Assembly: GCA_031459715.1 (NCBI GenBank)
Contig: JAVKIA010000011.1
Location: forward strand, 16,757 to 72,739
Length of the DNA: 55,983 bases
Reading direction: 5' to 3'
DNA from: Armatimonadota bacterium
GTDB lineage: Bacteria > Sysuimicrobiota > Sysuimicrobiia > Sysuimicrobiales > Humicultoraceae
In this document: piece after piece, positions 43,378 to 51,586 of the stretch
How positions within the stretch are numbered: position 1 is the stretch's first letter
Layout of the letters: every line of letters starts with the position of its first letter
Notes under the pieces: model-generated
What the model was told of the DNA's origin: nothing
The model's database searches: none
The model's input: the letters and a program-made list of their open reading frames with translations, nothing else
Made by a program: the position numbers and the translations under genes

Positions 43378-44502
43378 GTGCAGTCTCAGGTTCAGCCCGG
43401 GCTGGAGGGCGTGGTTGCCGCCGCTTCAGCCATCTGCTTTGTCGACGGGCACGAGGGGCGGCTTCTCTACCAGGGCTACGACATCCACGACCTCGCGGAG
43501 CAATGCACCTTCGAAGAGGTCGTCTACCTCCTCTGGCACGGCGAGCTGCCGGCGCGGCCGCAACTGGAGGCGCTGCGTCGTGAGCTGGGCGCGGCGCGGG
43601 CGTTGCCGGCCGCGGTCCAGGGGCTGCTGAGCGGTCTGCCGCGGACGGCCGACCCCATGGACGTCCTGCGCACAGTCGTCTCCGCTCTGGCCCTCTACGA
43701 CGCCGACCTCGAGGATCGCAGCCGCGAAGGCAACCTGCGCAAGGCGGCGCGCCTGGTGGCGCAGTTTCCCACCATCGTCGCCGCCTACCACCGCCTGCGC
43801 CAGGGGCAGGCGCCGGTGGCGCCGCAGCCGGAGGCGGGGCACGCTGCCGACTTCCTGCGCATGCTCTTCGGCCGCGAGCCTGACCCCGAGCATGCCCGGG
43901 CCATGGACGTGGCGCTCATCCTCCATGCGGACCACGAGCTCAACGCCAGTACCTTTGCCGCGCGGGTGACGGCGGCCACCCTTTCCGACATCTACGCGGC
44001 AGTCACCTCCGCCATCGGCACGCTCAAGGGTCCGCTGCATGGCGGGGCCAACGCGGCGGTGATGGAGCTGCTGCAGGAGGCGGGCACGCTGGAGCGGGTG
44101 GAGCCCGTGGTGCTGGAGAAGCTGGCGCGGAAGGAGAGGATCCCCGGCTTTGGCCACCGGGTCTACCGCACCGAGGATCCCCGAGTACGGCACCTGCGGC
44201 GGCTGTCCCAGCGGCTGGGGGAAAGGGCGGGCGATCTGCGCTGGTTCCAGATGACGCGGAGGATGGAAGAGGTGGTCATGCGGGAGCGTCAGCTCTACCC
44301 CAACGTCGACCTCTACTCCGCGTCGGTCTACGCGGCCTTGGGCATCACGCCCGATCTCTTCCCGCCCATCTTCGCCGTCAGCCGCATCAGCGGGTGGACG
44401 GGGCACATCCTGGAGCAATACGCCGACAACCGTCTCATCCGTCCGCGTGCCGATTACATCGGACCGCGGCAACGGGAGTTTGTCCCCCTCGACCGCCGCT
44501 GA
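43378..44502 (+). CDS. gltA: Citrate synthase
   Basis: This 374-aa type I-like enzyme condenses acetyl-CoA and oxaloacetate. Motifs include LLYQGYDIHDLAE, LHADHELNASTFAARV, GPLHGGANAAVMELL, GFGHRVYRTEDPR and the active-site region ASVYAALGITPDLFPPIFAVSRISGW. GTG 43378 is preferred because GGGGAGGAG lies just before it; an in-frame ATG 15 bases upstream has no ribosome-binding site and would place GGGAGGAG inside the gene. It ends 20 bases from a convergent hydrolase gene. Confidence 0.95.
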   Translation: MQSQVQPGLEGVVAAASAICFVDGHEGRLLYQGYDIHDLAEQCTFEEVVYLLWHGELPARPQLEALRRELGAARALPAAVQGLLSGLPRTADPMDVLRTVVSALALYDADLEDRSREGNLRKAARLVAQFPTIVAAYHRLRQGQAPVAPQPEAGHAADFLRMLFGREPDPEHARAMDVALILHADHELNASTFAARVTAATLSDIYAAVTSAIGTLKGPLHGGANAAVMELLQEAGTLERVEPVVLEKLARKERIPGFGHRVYRTEDPRVRHLRRLSQRLGERAGDLRWFQMTRRMEEVVMRERQLYPNVDLYSASVYAALGITPDLFPPIFAVSRISGWTGHILEQYADNRLIRPRADYIGPRQREFVPLDRR

Positions 44503-44522
44503 GGCGTCGGATACTCCCCGCC

Positions 44523-45311
44523 CTACCCCACCTCGCGCACAAACGCCACCAGCTCGCGGTTGAACGCCTCGGGGGCCTCCAGGTTGGAGAGGTGCCCCGC
44601 CCGGGGCAGGAGGACCAGGCGGGCGCCACGGATGCCCTCGGCGATGACGCGGGCACTGTTGGGCGTGGTCAGCCCATCTTCCTCTCCCACCAGGACCAGT
44701 GTGGGGGCGGTGATGGCTGGCAGCTGAGGGCGGCTGTCCGGCCGTCCGGCCAGGGCGCGCAGCGCGCCGGCCAGTGCCTCCGCGGGGGGGTCGCCAATAA
44801 TCTGCCGCAGGCGCGCCGCCACCTCCGGACGGGAGGCGCGGGTGGTCGGTCCGACGAGGCCCTGCAGCAACTGCTCCAGGGCCGCCAGGCCCTCCCGCTG
44901 CGCCCGCTCGGCCAGGGCCAGCCGGCCAGCACGCCCCTCCGGCGTGTCCGCCTCGGCCCGGGTGTCCGCCAGCACCAGCGCCCGCACGAATTCCGGCGCC
45001 CGCGCGACTAGGCGGAAGGCCACGTACCCACCCATGGAGAGCCCTACCACCACCGCACTGTTGACCCCCAGGCTGCGCGCCAGCCCCAGCACGTCCCCGG
45101 CCAGGTCCTCCAGGGTGTAGGGCCCCGGGGAGAGATCGGACTCGCCGAAGCCGCGGAAGTCCACAGCCAGCATGCGCGCCTGCCCGCGCAGCGCGTCCTG
45201 CTGTGGCGCCCACATCCGGCGGTTCAGAGGGAAGGCGTGGAGGAAGAGCACCGCCGGTCCCGTCCCTCCCAGATCGCACCCCAGCCTCATCCCGTCGATC
45301 ACCCGGCGCAT
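44523..45311 (-). CDS. Alpha/beta-fold hydrolase
   Basis: 262 aa. VLFLHAFPLNRRMW supplies the oxyanion region, VVGLSMGGYVAFRL the nucleophile elbow (Ser in GLSMGG), PTLVLVGEEDGLT the acid strand, and PRAGHLSNLEAPEAF the catalytic His. The protein resembles 3-oxoadipate enol-lactonase or BioH/haloperoxidase-like esterases, but the substrate is not evident. ATG 45311 follows AGGAGGTGG. The much longer open frame upstream is a GC-driven artefact. It is divergent from the phosphoesterase gene. Confidence 0.85.
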   Translation of the reverse strand: MRRVIDGMRLGCDLGGTGPAVLFLHAFPLNRRMWAPQQDALRGQARMLAVDFRGFGESDLSPGPYTLEDLAGDVLGLARSLGVNSAVVVGLSMGGYVAFRLVARAPEFVRALVLADTRAEADTPEGRAGRLALAERAQREGLAALEQLLQGLVGPTTRASRPEVAARLRQIIGDPPAEALAGALRALAGRPDSRPQLPAITAPTLVLVGEEDGLTTPNSARVIAEGIRGARLVLLPRAGHLSNLEAPEAFNRELVAFVREVG

Positions 45312-45356
45312 GCCGCCACCTCCTGTAGCGCTCCTGTTATCATAGCGGGGGACGCC

Positions 45357-45920
45357 ATGGTCCGCATCCTTGCCTGCGCTGACCTGCACGGCCATGCCGA
45401 GCGCGTGGCCCGGGTGCGCGCCCTGGTGCTGGAGCAGCAGCCGGCTGTGCTGCTCCTGCCCGGCGACCTTACGCACCTCGGGCGTGGCGAGGAGGCGCTG
45501 GTCCTGCTGCACTCCCTGCCGCTGACCGTACTCACGATTCCCGGCAACATGGACACGCCCGGTGTCAAGTCTGCCATGCGGAGGCAAGGCGCCCTGCTGG
45601 AGGGCCCGCCGCGGGCCGTCGCCGGGGTGACGTTCGGCGGCCCGGACGTGGACCACCCCTGCGATGTGCTCGTGGTGCACGAGCCGCCCCACGGCGTTCT
45701 GGACCGGGTGGCCAGCGGCCGGCACATCGGTTCGCCCGCAGTGCGGGAAAAGGTGCTGCGGCTGCGGCCACGAGTGGTGGCCTGCGGGCACGTGCACGAG
45801 TCGCCGGGGATAGAGCGCCTCGGCGACACCCTGGTGGTCAACTGCACCATGGGCGACGGCAGGAGTGGCGGGGCGCTGATCGAGATCACCGCCGCAGAGG
45901 TCACCGCCCGCATTCTTTAG
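45357..45920 (+). CDS. Calcineurin-like metallophosphoesterase
   Basis: A 187-aa phosphoesterase with RILACADLHGHAERV (D-x-H), LLLPGDLTHLG (GD), LTIPGNMDTPG (GN), VLVVHEPPHG and VVACGHVHES (GHxH), giving the full set of metal-binding motifs. It is of the small YfcE/MJ0936-like type, and its substrate (phosphodiester or nucleotide) is unknown. ATG 45357 is only 45 bases from the divergent hydrolase start, so both genes share a small promoter region. Confidence 0.85.
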   Translation: MVRILACADLHGHAERVARVRALVLEQQPAVLLLPGDLTHLGRGEEALVLLHSLPLTVLTIPGNMDTPGVKSAMRRQGALLEGPPRAVAGVTFGGPDVDHPCDVLVVHEPPHGVLDRVASGRHIGSPAVREKVLRLRPRVVACGHVHESPGIERLGDTLVVNCTMGDGRSGGALIEITAAEVTARIL

Positions 45921-46115
45921 GACGCCCCAGGCATCGCGGGGGATTCTTGGACCCCGCCCAAGCGCGATCCACACTTCTGGGAGAGCCACCTTGCCGCTGC
46001 GCGCCCGGCACCGGGATTTTCGCAGCCTGCACGCCCCTTCCGGCCTGTCGCGTGTCAAGGTGAGCCTGGGGAGACCTGCCCGTGCGATCATGAGCGCCGT
46101 CATCCCGGTGAGGTC

Positions 46116-46847
46116 ATGGGTGTGGGGCGATCCGCGGTGTACGAACCCGCCGCTGTCCCGGTGTCGCCGCGCAACGGAGCAACACCGCCACAGGCGAACC
46201 GCGCCCCTGTCCCACTTCCTTCCGTCGATGCCCTGCTGCCGCTGGTGTACTCCATCGCCCGGACCATGAGCTACGCCCTGCCGGCGGTCGTGGAGCTGGA
46301 CGACTTGGTGCACGACGGGGTGGTTGGCCTGCTGGAATGCGCCCGCCGCTTCGACCCTTCGCGCGGCGTTGACTTCCGTACCTACGCCAGCCACCGCATC
46401 CGCGGTGCCATCCTGGACGGCCTGCGGGCGAGGGACCCGCTGCCGCGCAGCCTGCGCCGCGCGGCGAAGGCGGCGGGACGCGCCGCCGGGGAGGGGAGAG
46501 ATGGAACGCGGCCGGGCCCGCTGCGGGTGGCGACCCAGTTTCTCAGTCTCGACGATGTCGGGCCCGTGTCGGAAGAGGCGCCGGAGCCGGAGGCCGAACT
46601 GCTGGCCAAGGAGCTGCGCACCGCGCTCGTTCAGGCCATGGCGGCCTTGCCGCCGCGCGACCGGGAGATCCTCAGGCTGCGGTTCGGCCGGGGGATGCGC
46701 CTGCGTCAGGTGGCGGCGCACTGCCGCATCTCCGTCAGCCGCGTGGCCGAGCTGCAGGAGCGGGCGGTCCGCCGGCTGCGGGCGGTCCTGGAGGTGCCGC
46801 GGGCGGCGGAGCTCTCACCAAACGGCCGACGTCGCCGCGGGCCGTAA
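46116..46847 (+). CDS. FliA/WhiG-like sigma-70 family factor
   Basis: 243 aa. Region 2 reads LLPLVYSIARTMSYALPAVVELDDLVHDGVVGLLECARRFDPSRGVDFRTYASHRIRGAILDGLR, and region 4 AALPPRDREILRLRFGRGMRLRQVAAHCRISVSRVAELQERAVRRLR. The RGAILDGLR sequence is typical of FliA/WhiG-type sigma factors. Region 3 is short and Arg/Gly-rich. No flagellar gene is present here. ATG 46116 follows GGTGAGG. It stands 43 bases upstream of a two-component pair, which it might serve or be controlled by. Confidence 0.85.
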   Translation: MGVGRSAVYEPAAVPVSPRNGATPPQANRAPVPLPSVDALLPLVYSIARTMSYALPAVVELDDLVHDGVVGLLECARRFDPSRGVDFRTYASHRIRGAILDGLRARDPLPRSLRRAAKAAGRAAGEGRDGTRPGPLRVATQFLSLDDVGPVSEEAPEPEAELLAKELRTALVQAMAALPPRDREILRLRFGRGMRLRQVAAHCRISVSRVAELQERAVRRLRAVLEVPRAAELSPNGRRRRGP

Positions 46848-46890
46848 ATGGGCACATGCCGTCTCGCCTGATCAGGCGGGGGGAAGACCG

Positions 46891-47562
46891 GTGTGGACGC
46901 CTGCAGCACCCCACTTCCTGTGCAACGCGCTGACGGCCATTCAGGCGTGCGTGCGCTCTCGCCCCGCCCTGGCCGAGGAGATGATCGCCGTCCTGGCCCG
47001 GTTTGTGCGGGCGACCCTAGGCCGAAGCGAAGGGTTGGTCTCCGTGGCCGAGGAGCTGGCGCTGGTGGGAATGTACCTGGGTCTGGAGCGGCTCCGCCTG
47101 GGGTCCCGCCTGCGCACCATCATAGATGTGGACCCGGGGGTGCTGGGGGCACCCATCCCCGCGCTGGTGGCGCAGCCGCTGGTGGAGAACGCGGTGGTGC
47201 ACGCTGCCGCCAGCCGCGCAGCAGGGGCCACGCTGCGGCTGACCGTGCGTGGACGGCCGGGGCGCCGGGAGGTGCTCATTGTGGTGGCCGACGACGGGCC
47301 GGGGATGGTCCGGGTGCCCGTGCGCGGAAGCCTCGAGCAGACCCTGACCATCGCCGGGGCGGGCCGCCTGGGCCTGGGCACGCTGCGCCGCCGTCTGGAC
47401 GCACGGTACGGCAGTGACGCCAGGCTGCGGGTGCTGCGCCGTCCTGGCGGAGGGACCGTCGCGGTGGTGACGCTGCCGCTGGAGCCGGCGGTCGGGGTGC
47501 ACCCGGGAGTCCGGGGTGCCGCAGCGGCGCAGGAGAACGGTGCGCGCGCTGATCGTGGATGA
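46891..47562 (+). CDS. LytS/YpdA-type histidine kinase lacking a sensor domain
   Basis: The protein is only 223 aa and begins almost at the H-box: PHFLCNALTAI with the candidate phospho-His at residue 8, matching PHFLFNxL of LytS kinases. The HATPase domain follows (LVENAVVHAA N-box, ADDGPGM G1, AGRLGLGTLRRRLDARYG G2). No membrane segment or input domain is visible, so it is cytoplasmic and must be controlled by a partner. The GTG follows GGGGGGAAG. It overlaps the response-regulator gene by 23 bases. Confidence 0.8.
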   Translation: MWTPAAPHFLCNALTAIQACVRSRPALAEEMIAVLARFVRATLGRSEGLVSVAEELALVGMYLGLERLRLGSRLRTIIDVDPGVLGAPIPALVAQPLVENAVVHAAASRAAGATLRLTVRGRPGRREVLIVVADDGPGMVRVPVRGSLEQTLTIAGAGRLGLGTLRRRLDARYGSDARLRVLRRPGGGTVAVVTLPLEPAVGVHPGVRGAAAAQENGARADRG

Positions 47563-48238
47563 CGAGCCGCCGGCGTGCCGCCGCCTGGCCGGGCTGTTGG
47601 AAGAGCTGGGGGCCACCGTGGCCGGCACGGCGGGGACAGCCGCGGAGGCGCTGCGGCTGCTGGACAGAGTGCCGGTAGACGCGGCCTTCCTGGACGTGCG
47701 CCTCCCGGAGGTGGACGGACTGGCGCTGGGGGACCGGCTGCAGCGCCAGGGCGTGCCGGTAGTCTTCGTCACCGGCTTTCCGGACTTCGCCCTGCCCGCC
47801 TTCGACCTGGGGGCGGTGGACTACCTGCTGAAGCCGGTGAGCCGCGACCGCCTGGGAAGGGCCCTGGCACGGCTGGCGGGGCGGTCGGCAACCTCCGGCG
47901 GCGTGGACCGCCTCTGCGTGCGTGAGGGCCAGGACCGCCGCCTCCTGCCGCTGTCTCACGTCCTCTACCTGCGGCGAGACGGCGAGATCACCACCGTGGC
48001 CCTGGACGGTGAGGCGTTACGGGTGCGGGAGGCACTGCGGCGGCTGGAGGCTGTGCTGGCCCCGCACGGGTTCTTCCGCTGCCACCGCGCCTACCTGGTC
48101 AACCTGCGTCGGGTGCGTCGCATCGTGCCGTGGTCCCGCGACGCGCAGAGCCTGTTGCTGGACGATCCGAAGGAAACCCTCATCCCCCTGGCCAAATCCC
48201 GCATACAGGAGTTGCGCCAGTTGGTGCTCTGGCCATAG
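47540..48238 (+). CDS. LytTR-family response regulator
   Basis: 232 aa. The receiver domain has the acidic pocket VDDE (Asp7-Asp8), phospho-acceptor Asp52 in FLDVRLPEVDG, Thr79 and Lys99 (YLLKPV). The LytTR DNA-binding domain covers about 135-232 (VLYLRRDGEITTVAL ... FFRCHRAYLVNLRRVRRIVP). It presumably receives phosphate from the overlapping kinase and binds direct repeats near target promoters. GTG 47540, just after AGGAGA, matches family N-termini; an in-frame GTG at 47516 is less likely. Confidence 0.9.
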   Translation: MRALIVDDEPPACRRLAGLLEELGATVAGTAGTAAEALRLLDRVPVDAAFLDVRLPEVDGLALGDRLQRQGVPVVFVTGFPDFALPAFDLGAVDYLLKPVSRDRLGRALARLAGRSATSGGVDRLCVREGQDRRLLPLSHVLYLRRDGEITTVALDGEALRVREALRRLEAVLAPHGFFRCHRAYLVNLRRVRRIVPWSRDAQSLLLDDPKETLIPLAKSRIQELRQLVLWP

Positions 48239-48241
48239 CCG

Positions 48242-49033
48242 ATGGATCTGGGACTGCGGGGGCGTACAGCCCTGGTGACGGGCGCCAGCCGTGGACTGGG
48301 GAAGGCAGTGGCGGTGGCGCTGGCGGCCGAGGGAGCGCGGGTAGCCATCTGCGCGCGGGACGCCCCAACACTGGCGGCGGCGGCGGAGGAGATCGCCCGG
48401 GGTGGCGGGACGGTGCTACCGGTGGCCGGGGACGTCACGCGGGGCGACGACGTGGCCCGGGTGGTGAGTGCCGCGGTGCAACAGTTTGGGGCCATCGACA
48501 TCCTGGTAAGCAACATGGCAGGACCACCCGCCGGCACGTTCCTGGAGATGGACGAGGCGGCCTGGCGTGAGGCGGTGGATCTGATCTTGCTTGGCGCGGT
48601 GCGGCTGTGCCGGGCGGTGCTGCCCGCCATGCGGCAGCGCCGCTGGGGGCGGATCATCGCCATCACCTCCTACGTACTGAAGCAACCGCTGGCGGCGCTG
48701 ACGATATCCAGCTCGCTGCGCGCTGCCGTCGCCGGGCTGACCAAGACCCTGGCCAATGAGTATGGTCGAGACAACATCCTGGTAAACGCCGTCTGCCCCG
48801 GACCCATCGCCACTGACCGGCTGGACCAGCTGACCCGGGGCTACGCGGAGCGGGAAGGCATCTCCGTGGAGGAGGCAGAGCGGCGCCTCTGGACCGGGGA
48901 CATGCCGCTGGGGCGTGTGGGCCGCCCGGAGGAGCTGGCAGCGGTGGTGGCCTTCCTGGCTTCGGAGCGGGCCAGCTTCGTCACCGGCACCGTGATCCAG
49001 GTCGATGGGGGGAAAGTCAAGTCTCTGCTCTAG
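48242..49033 (+). CDS. Short-chain dehydrogenase/reductase with altered active site
   Basis: 263 aa, with the NAD(P) motif [29 protein letters not shown] in place of the usual NNAG, and [14 protein letters not shown]. Where the catalytic YxxxK is expected, the sequence reads [16 protein letters not shown], with no Tyr-x-x-x-Lys. It resembles a BKR-like SDR subgroup known to lack the canonical tetrad, so oxidoreductase activity is uncertain. It begins three bases after the regulator gene and is likely part of the same unit. Confidence 0.85.
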   Translation: MDLGLRGRTALVTGASRGLGKAVAVALAAEGARVAICARDAPTLAAAAEEIARGGGTVLPVAGDVTRGDDVARVVSAAVQQFGAIDILVSNMAGPPAGTFLEMDEAAWREAVDLILLGAVRLCRAVLPAMRQRRWGRIIAITSYVLKQPLAALTISSSLRAAVAGLTKTLANEYGRDNILVNAVCPGPIATDRLDQLTRGYAEREGISVEEAERRLWTGDMPLGRVGRPEELAAVVAFLASERASFVTGTVIQVDGGKVKSLL

Positions 49034-49097
49034 GCGGAGTTCTCGACCGGCGCTGTTCCTCCCGAGGCGCCGGGCACCGTTCGCCCTGAAGGGCCGG

Positions 49098-49787
49098 GTG
49101 CTCATCGTTCCGGGCGCAGGCCTTGCCGCCGTGCTGGTCCTGCTGGTAGCTGTGGGCGCGCCGCCGGCGCGGGCCCACACCCCCATCCGCTTTCCTACCG
49201 ACGACGGGATGGCCATCGCCGGCTATGAGATCGGCCGCGGCCGCACGGCGGTCATCCTCTCGCCCATGTACGCCACCGACCAGCGCATCTGGTTCCCCCT
49301 GGCCGAGGAGCTGGCCCGCCGCGGCTATACCGCCATCACCTACGACTACCGGGGCATCGGTCGCTCCGGCGGAAGATTTGTAATCGCGCAGACGTACCGT
49401 GATGCGCTGGCCGCCGTCGCCTACGCCACCCGCAGAGGCCCACGGCCGGTAGTCCTCATCGGCGCCAGCATGGGAGGGACCGTCTCCCTGAAGGCGGCGG
49501 CGCTGCGGCCGGTGGCTGGCGTGGTGGTCATCGCCAGCGGCATGCGCTTCCGGGGCCTGGACGTCCGTCCCCACCTGCCGACGCTGCGCACTCCCAAGCT
49601 CTTCATCGCGGGGACGGGCGACCAGCCCTTCGCCGACAGCGTACGCACCATGCACATGCGCACCCCCCCGCCGAAGGCCCTGCGCCTCTACCCCACAGGG
49701 GCCCACGGTGTCCACCTTTTCGCCACTCCCCAAGGCCCGGCGATTCGGGCGGAGATCCTGACCTTCGTCCGCACCTACGCGGACTGA
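49098..49787 (+). CDS. Exported alpha/beta hydrolase
   Basis: About 229 aa. A signal-peptide-like N-terminus (GLAAVLVLLVAVGAPPARA, cleavage after ARA) precedes an alpha/beta hydrolase core: FPTDDGMAIAGYEI, AITYDYRGIGRSGG, VVLIGASMGGTVSL (Ser nucleophile) and the C-terminal HGVHLF histidine. GTG 49098 puts the hydrophobic stretch at the N-terminus. An in-frame ATG at 49005, overlapping the SDR gene by 29 bases, would add a basic leader. The substrate is unknown. It may be co-transcribed with the SDR gene. Confidence 0.75.
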   Translation: MLIVPGAGLAAVLVLLVAVGAPPARAHTPIRFPTDDGMAIAGYEIGRGRTAVILSPMYATDQRIWFPLAEELARRGYTAITYDYRGIGRSGGRFVIAQTYRDALAAVAYATRRGPRPVVLIGASMGGTVSLKAAALRPVAGVVVIASGMRFRGLDVRPHLPTLRTPKLFIAGTGDQPFADSVRTMHMRTPPPKALRLYPTGAHGVHLFATPQGPAIRAEILTFVRTYAD

Positions 49788-49820
49788 GGCGGGAGGCGGT
49801 GGTATACTTGTCCCGGCCTC

Positions 49821-49898
49821 GCCCCCATCGTCTAGCCAGGCCTAGGACACCGGTCTTTCAAGCCGGCAACGCGGGTTCGAATCCCGCTGGGGGCACCA
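49821..49898 (+). tRNA. tRNA-Glu (anticodon TTC)
   Basis: Acceptor GCCCCCA (49821-49827) pairs with TGGGGGC (49888-49894), followed by discriminator A and encoded CCA (49896-49898). The anticodon arm is CCGGT-CTTTCAA-GCCGG with anticodon TTC, and the T arm contains GGTTCGAATCC. The sequence between resembles other bacterial tRNA-Glu genes. TATACT at 49803-49808 may be the -10 element. Confidence 0.95.
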
Positions 49899-49927
49899 TC
49901 AATCCCGCTACCGCAGCTTGATCGCAA

Positions 49928-49957
49928 TTGCAATCCACGCCGGAAGCCCTCTATACT
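49928..49957 (+). promoter_or_regulatory. Promoter of the ABC transporter operon
   Basis: TTGCAA (49928-49933) and TATACT (49952-49957) are 18 bases apart, about 75 bases before the substrate-binding-protein GTG. The elements lie just after the tRNA-Glu gene, giving the transporter its own start. Confidence 0.6.
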
Positions 49958-50029
49958 TTCTGCCAATAGACCCACAAAGCCCGGTTGGCCACGGCAAATG
50001 CCAGAGATTGCTGAGGGGGTGGAGAGTGC

Positions 50030-51502
50030 GTGAGTGACCAGAGGACCGACAGGTGGGTGCGGGTTGCGGAAAACCGGTGGCGACGTCTCTCTCGTCGGGA
50101 GTTTCTCAAACTGACGGCCGCTGGGGCAGCGGGGGTGGGTGTCGCCGCCAGCGGGCTGCGCTCTATCTTCGGGCCCATCCATGTGGTGCGGGCGCAGCCG
50201 AGGACCCTGCGCATCATGACCTGGAGCCACTTCGTTCCGGCCTACGACACCTGGTTCGACCCCTTCGCCAAGCAGTGGGGGGCGAGTCGGGGGATCGAGG
50301 TGACCGTGGACCACATCTCCTTTGCCGACGTCGTCCCTCGGGCCACCGCGGAGGTGGCAGCACAGCAGGGGCACGACCTCTACTTCTTCCTGGCACCTCC
50401 CTCGGCATTTGAGCAGCAGGTGCTGGACCTGACCGACATCAACCAAGAGGCCGAGCGGCGCTACGGTCCCATGATCCCCCTGGTGCGGCAGAGCACCTAC
50501 AACCGCAACACCCGCAAGTTCTTCGGCTTCTCGGACAACTGGGTGCCCGACCCGGGCGACTACCTGAAAAGCGTGTGGGCCGGGGTGGGCTTCGCCCAGG
50601 GCCCGAAGACCTGGGACGACCTGCTGGTGGCCGGACGGGAGATCAAGCAAAAGTTTCCCCGGATCCAGATCCCCATTGGCATCGGGCTTTCCCAGGACAT
50701 CGACTCCAACATGGCCACCCGGGCCATCATGTGGTCCTTCGGCGCTTCCATCCAGGACAAGGACGAGAACATCGTCCTCAACTCCGAAGAGACCATCCGC
50801 GCCGTGGAGTTCGGTGCCAGGCTCTTCCGCGAGGTGAGCACCCCGGCCGTCCTGAGCTGGAATGCCGCCTCCAACAACCAGGCGCTGGAGGCAGGGCAGA
50901 CTGCCTACATCCTCAACTCCATCTCCGCCTACCGCTCGGCACAGGACCGTCGCCTGCCCACGGCCGCGGACATCTTCTTTGTCCCGGCGTTGCGCGGCCC
51001 CAGGGCCCGCTGGGCCAGCGAGCACGTGATGGGGGTCTGGGTGATCTGGCGGTTCGCCCAGGCACCGGATCGGGCCAAGGAATTCCTCCTCCACCTGGTG
51101 GACAACTACCGGGATGCGGTGATGGCCAGCAAGCTCTACAACTTCCCCTCCTTCTTCGGCAGCGTGGCGGAGAAGACTGTGCCCCTGGCCCAGAAGCCGG
51201 CGGAGGGGCGGAAGTGGATCCGCTCCGTGGTGTTTAAGGATCCCTTCGCCTCGGTGCCGCCGGACAAGCTGAAGGTGCTGGCCGACGCCGAGCAGTGGTC
51301 CACCAACATCGGCTACCCTGGCCCGGCCAACCCGGCCGAAGGCGAGATCTTCGACACCTTCGTCATCCCGGACATGTTCGCCAAGGCGGCCACGGGGCAG
51401 CTCACTGCGCGGCAGGCGGTGCTAGAGGCGGACCGGCGGGTGAAGGAGATCTTCGCCAAGTGGCGCCGTGCCGGGCTGGTGGGCGGCGGCAAAGACAGGT
51501 AA
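50030..51502 (+). CDS. ABC transporter substrate-binding protein with Tat signal
   Basis: 490 aa, starting GTG. A twin-arginine signal (RLSRREFLKLTAAGAAGVGVAASGL) directs export. The rest is an extracellular solute-binding protein family 1-like fold: LRIMTWSHFVPAYDTWFDPFAKQW, KTWDDLLVAGREI, and GQTAYILNSISAYR. This architecture usually binds sugars, polyols or oligosaccharides. It is the first gene of a complete importer operon with ATPase and two permeases. A Tat route may indicate folding before export. Confidence 0.88.
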   Translation: MSDQRTDRWVRVAENRWRRLSRREFLKLTAAGAAGVGVAASGLRSIFGPIHVVRAQPRTLRIMTWSHFVPAYDTWFDPFAKQWGASRGIEVTVDHISFADVVPRATAEVAAQQGHDLYFFLAPPSAFEQQVLDLTDINQEAERRYGPMIPLVRQSTYNRNTRKFFGFSDNWVPDPGDYLKSVWAGVGFAQGPKTWDDLLVAGREIKQKFPRIQIPIGIGLSQDIDSNMATRAIMWSFGASIQDKDENIVLNSEETIRAVEFGARLFREVSTPAVLSWNAASNNQALEAGQTAYILNSISAYRSAQDRRLPTAADIFFVPALRGPRARWASEHVMGVWVIWRFAQAPDRAKEFLLHLVDNYRDAVMASKLYNFPSFFGSVAEKTVPLAQKPAEGRKWIRSVVFKDPFASVPPDKLKVLADAEQWSTNIGYPGPANPAEGEIFDTFVIPDMFAKAATGQLTARQAVLEADRRVKEIFAKWRRAGLVGGGKDR

Positions 51503-51586
51503 CATCAACCAGATGTGAAGGCCAGGCGGGGTGCGTCCGGTCTGCGGGCGCACCTCGCCCTGTCCCCTGGGGTGAGGCGAAAAGGT

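Noticed and set aside
45312-46721. Upstream extension of the minus-strand hydrolase frame
   Set aside because: It runs antisense through the phosphoesterase and sigma-factor genes. The hydrolase has a strong ribosome-binding site at 45311.
49821-49898. tRNA-Glu as an attachment site for an integrated element
   Set aside because: No integrase gene and no repeat of the tRNA 3' end was seen downstream. The neighbours are ordinary transporter genes.
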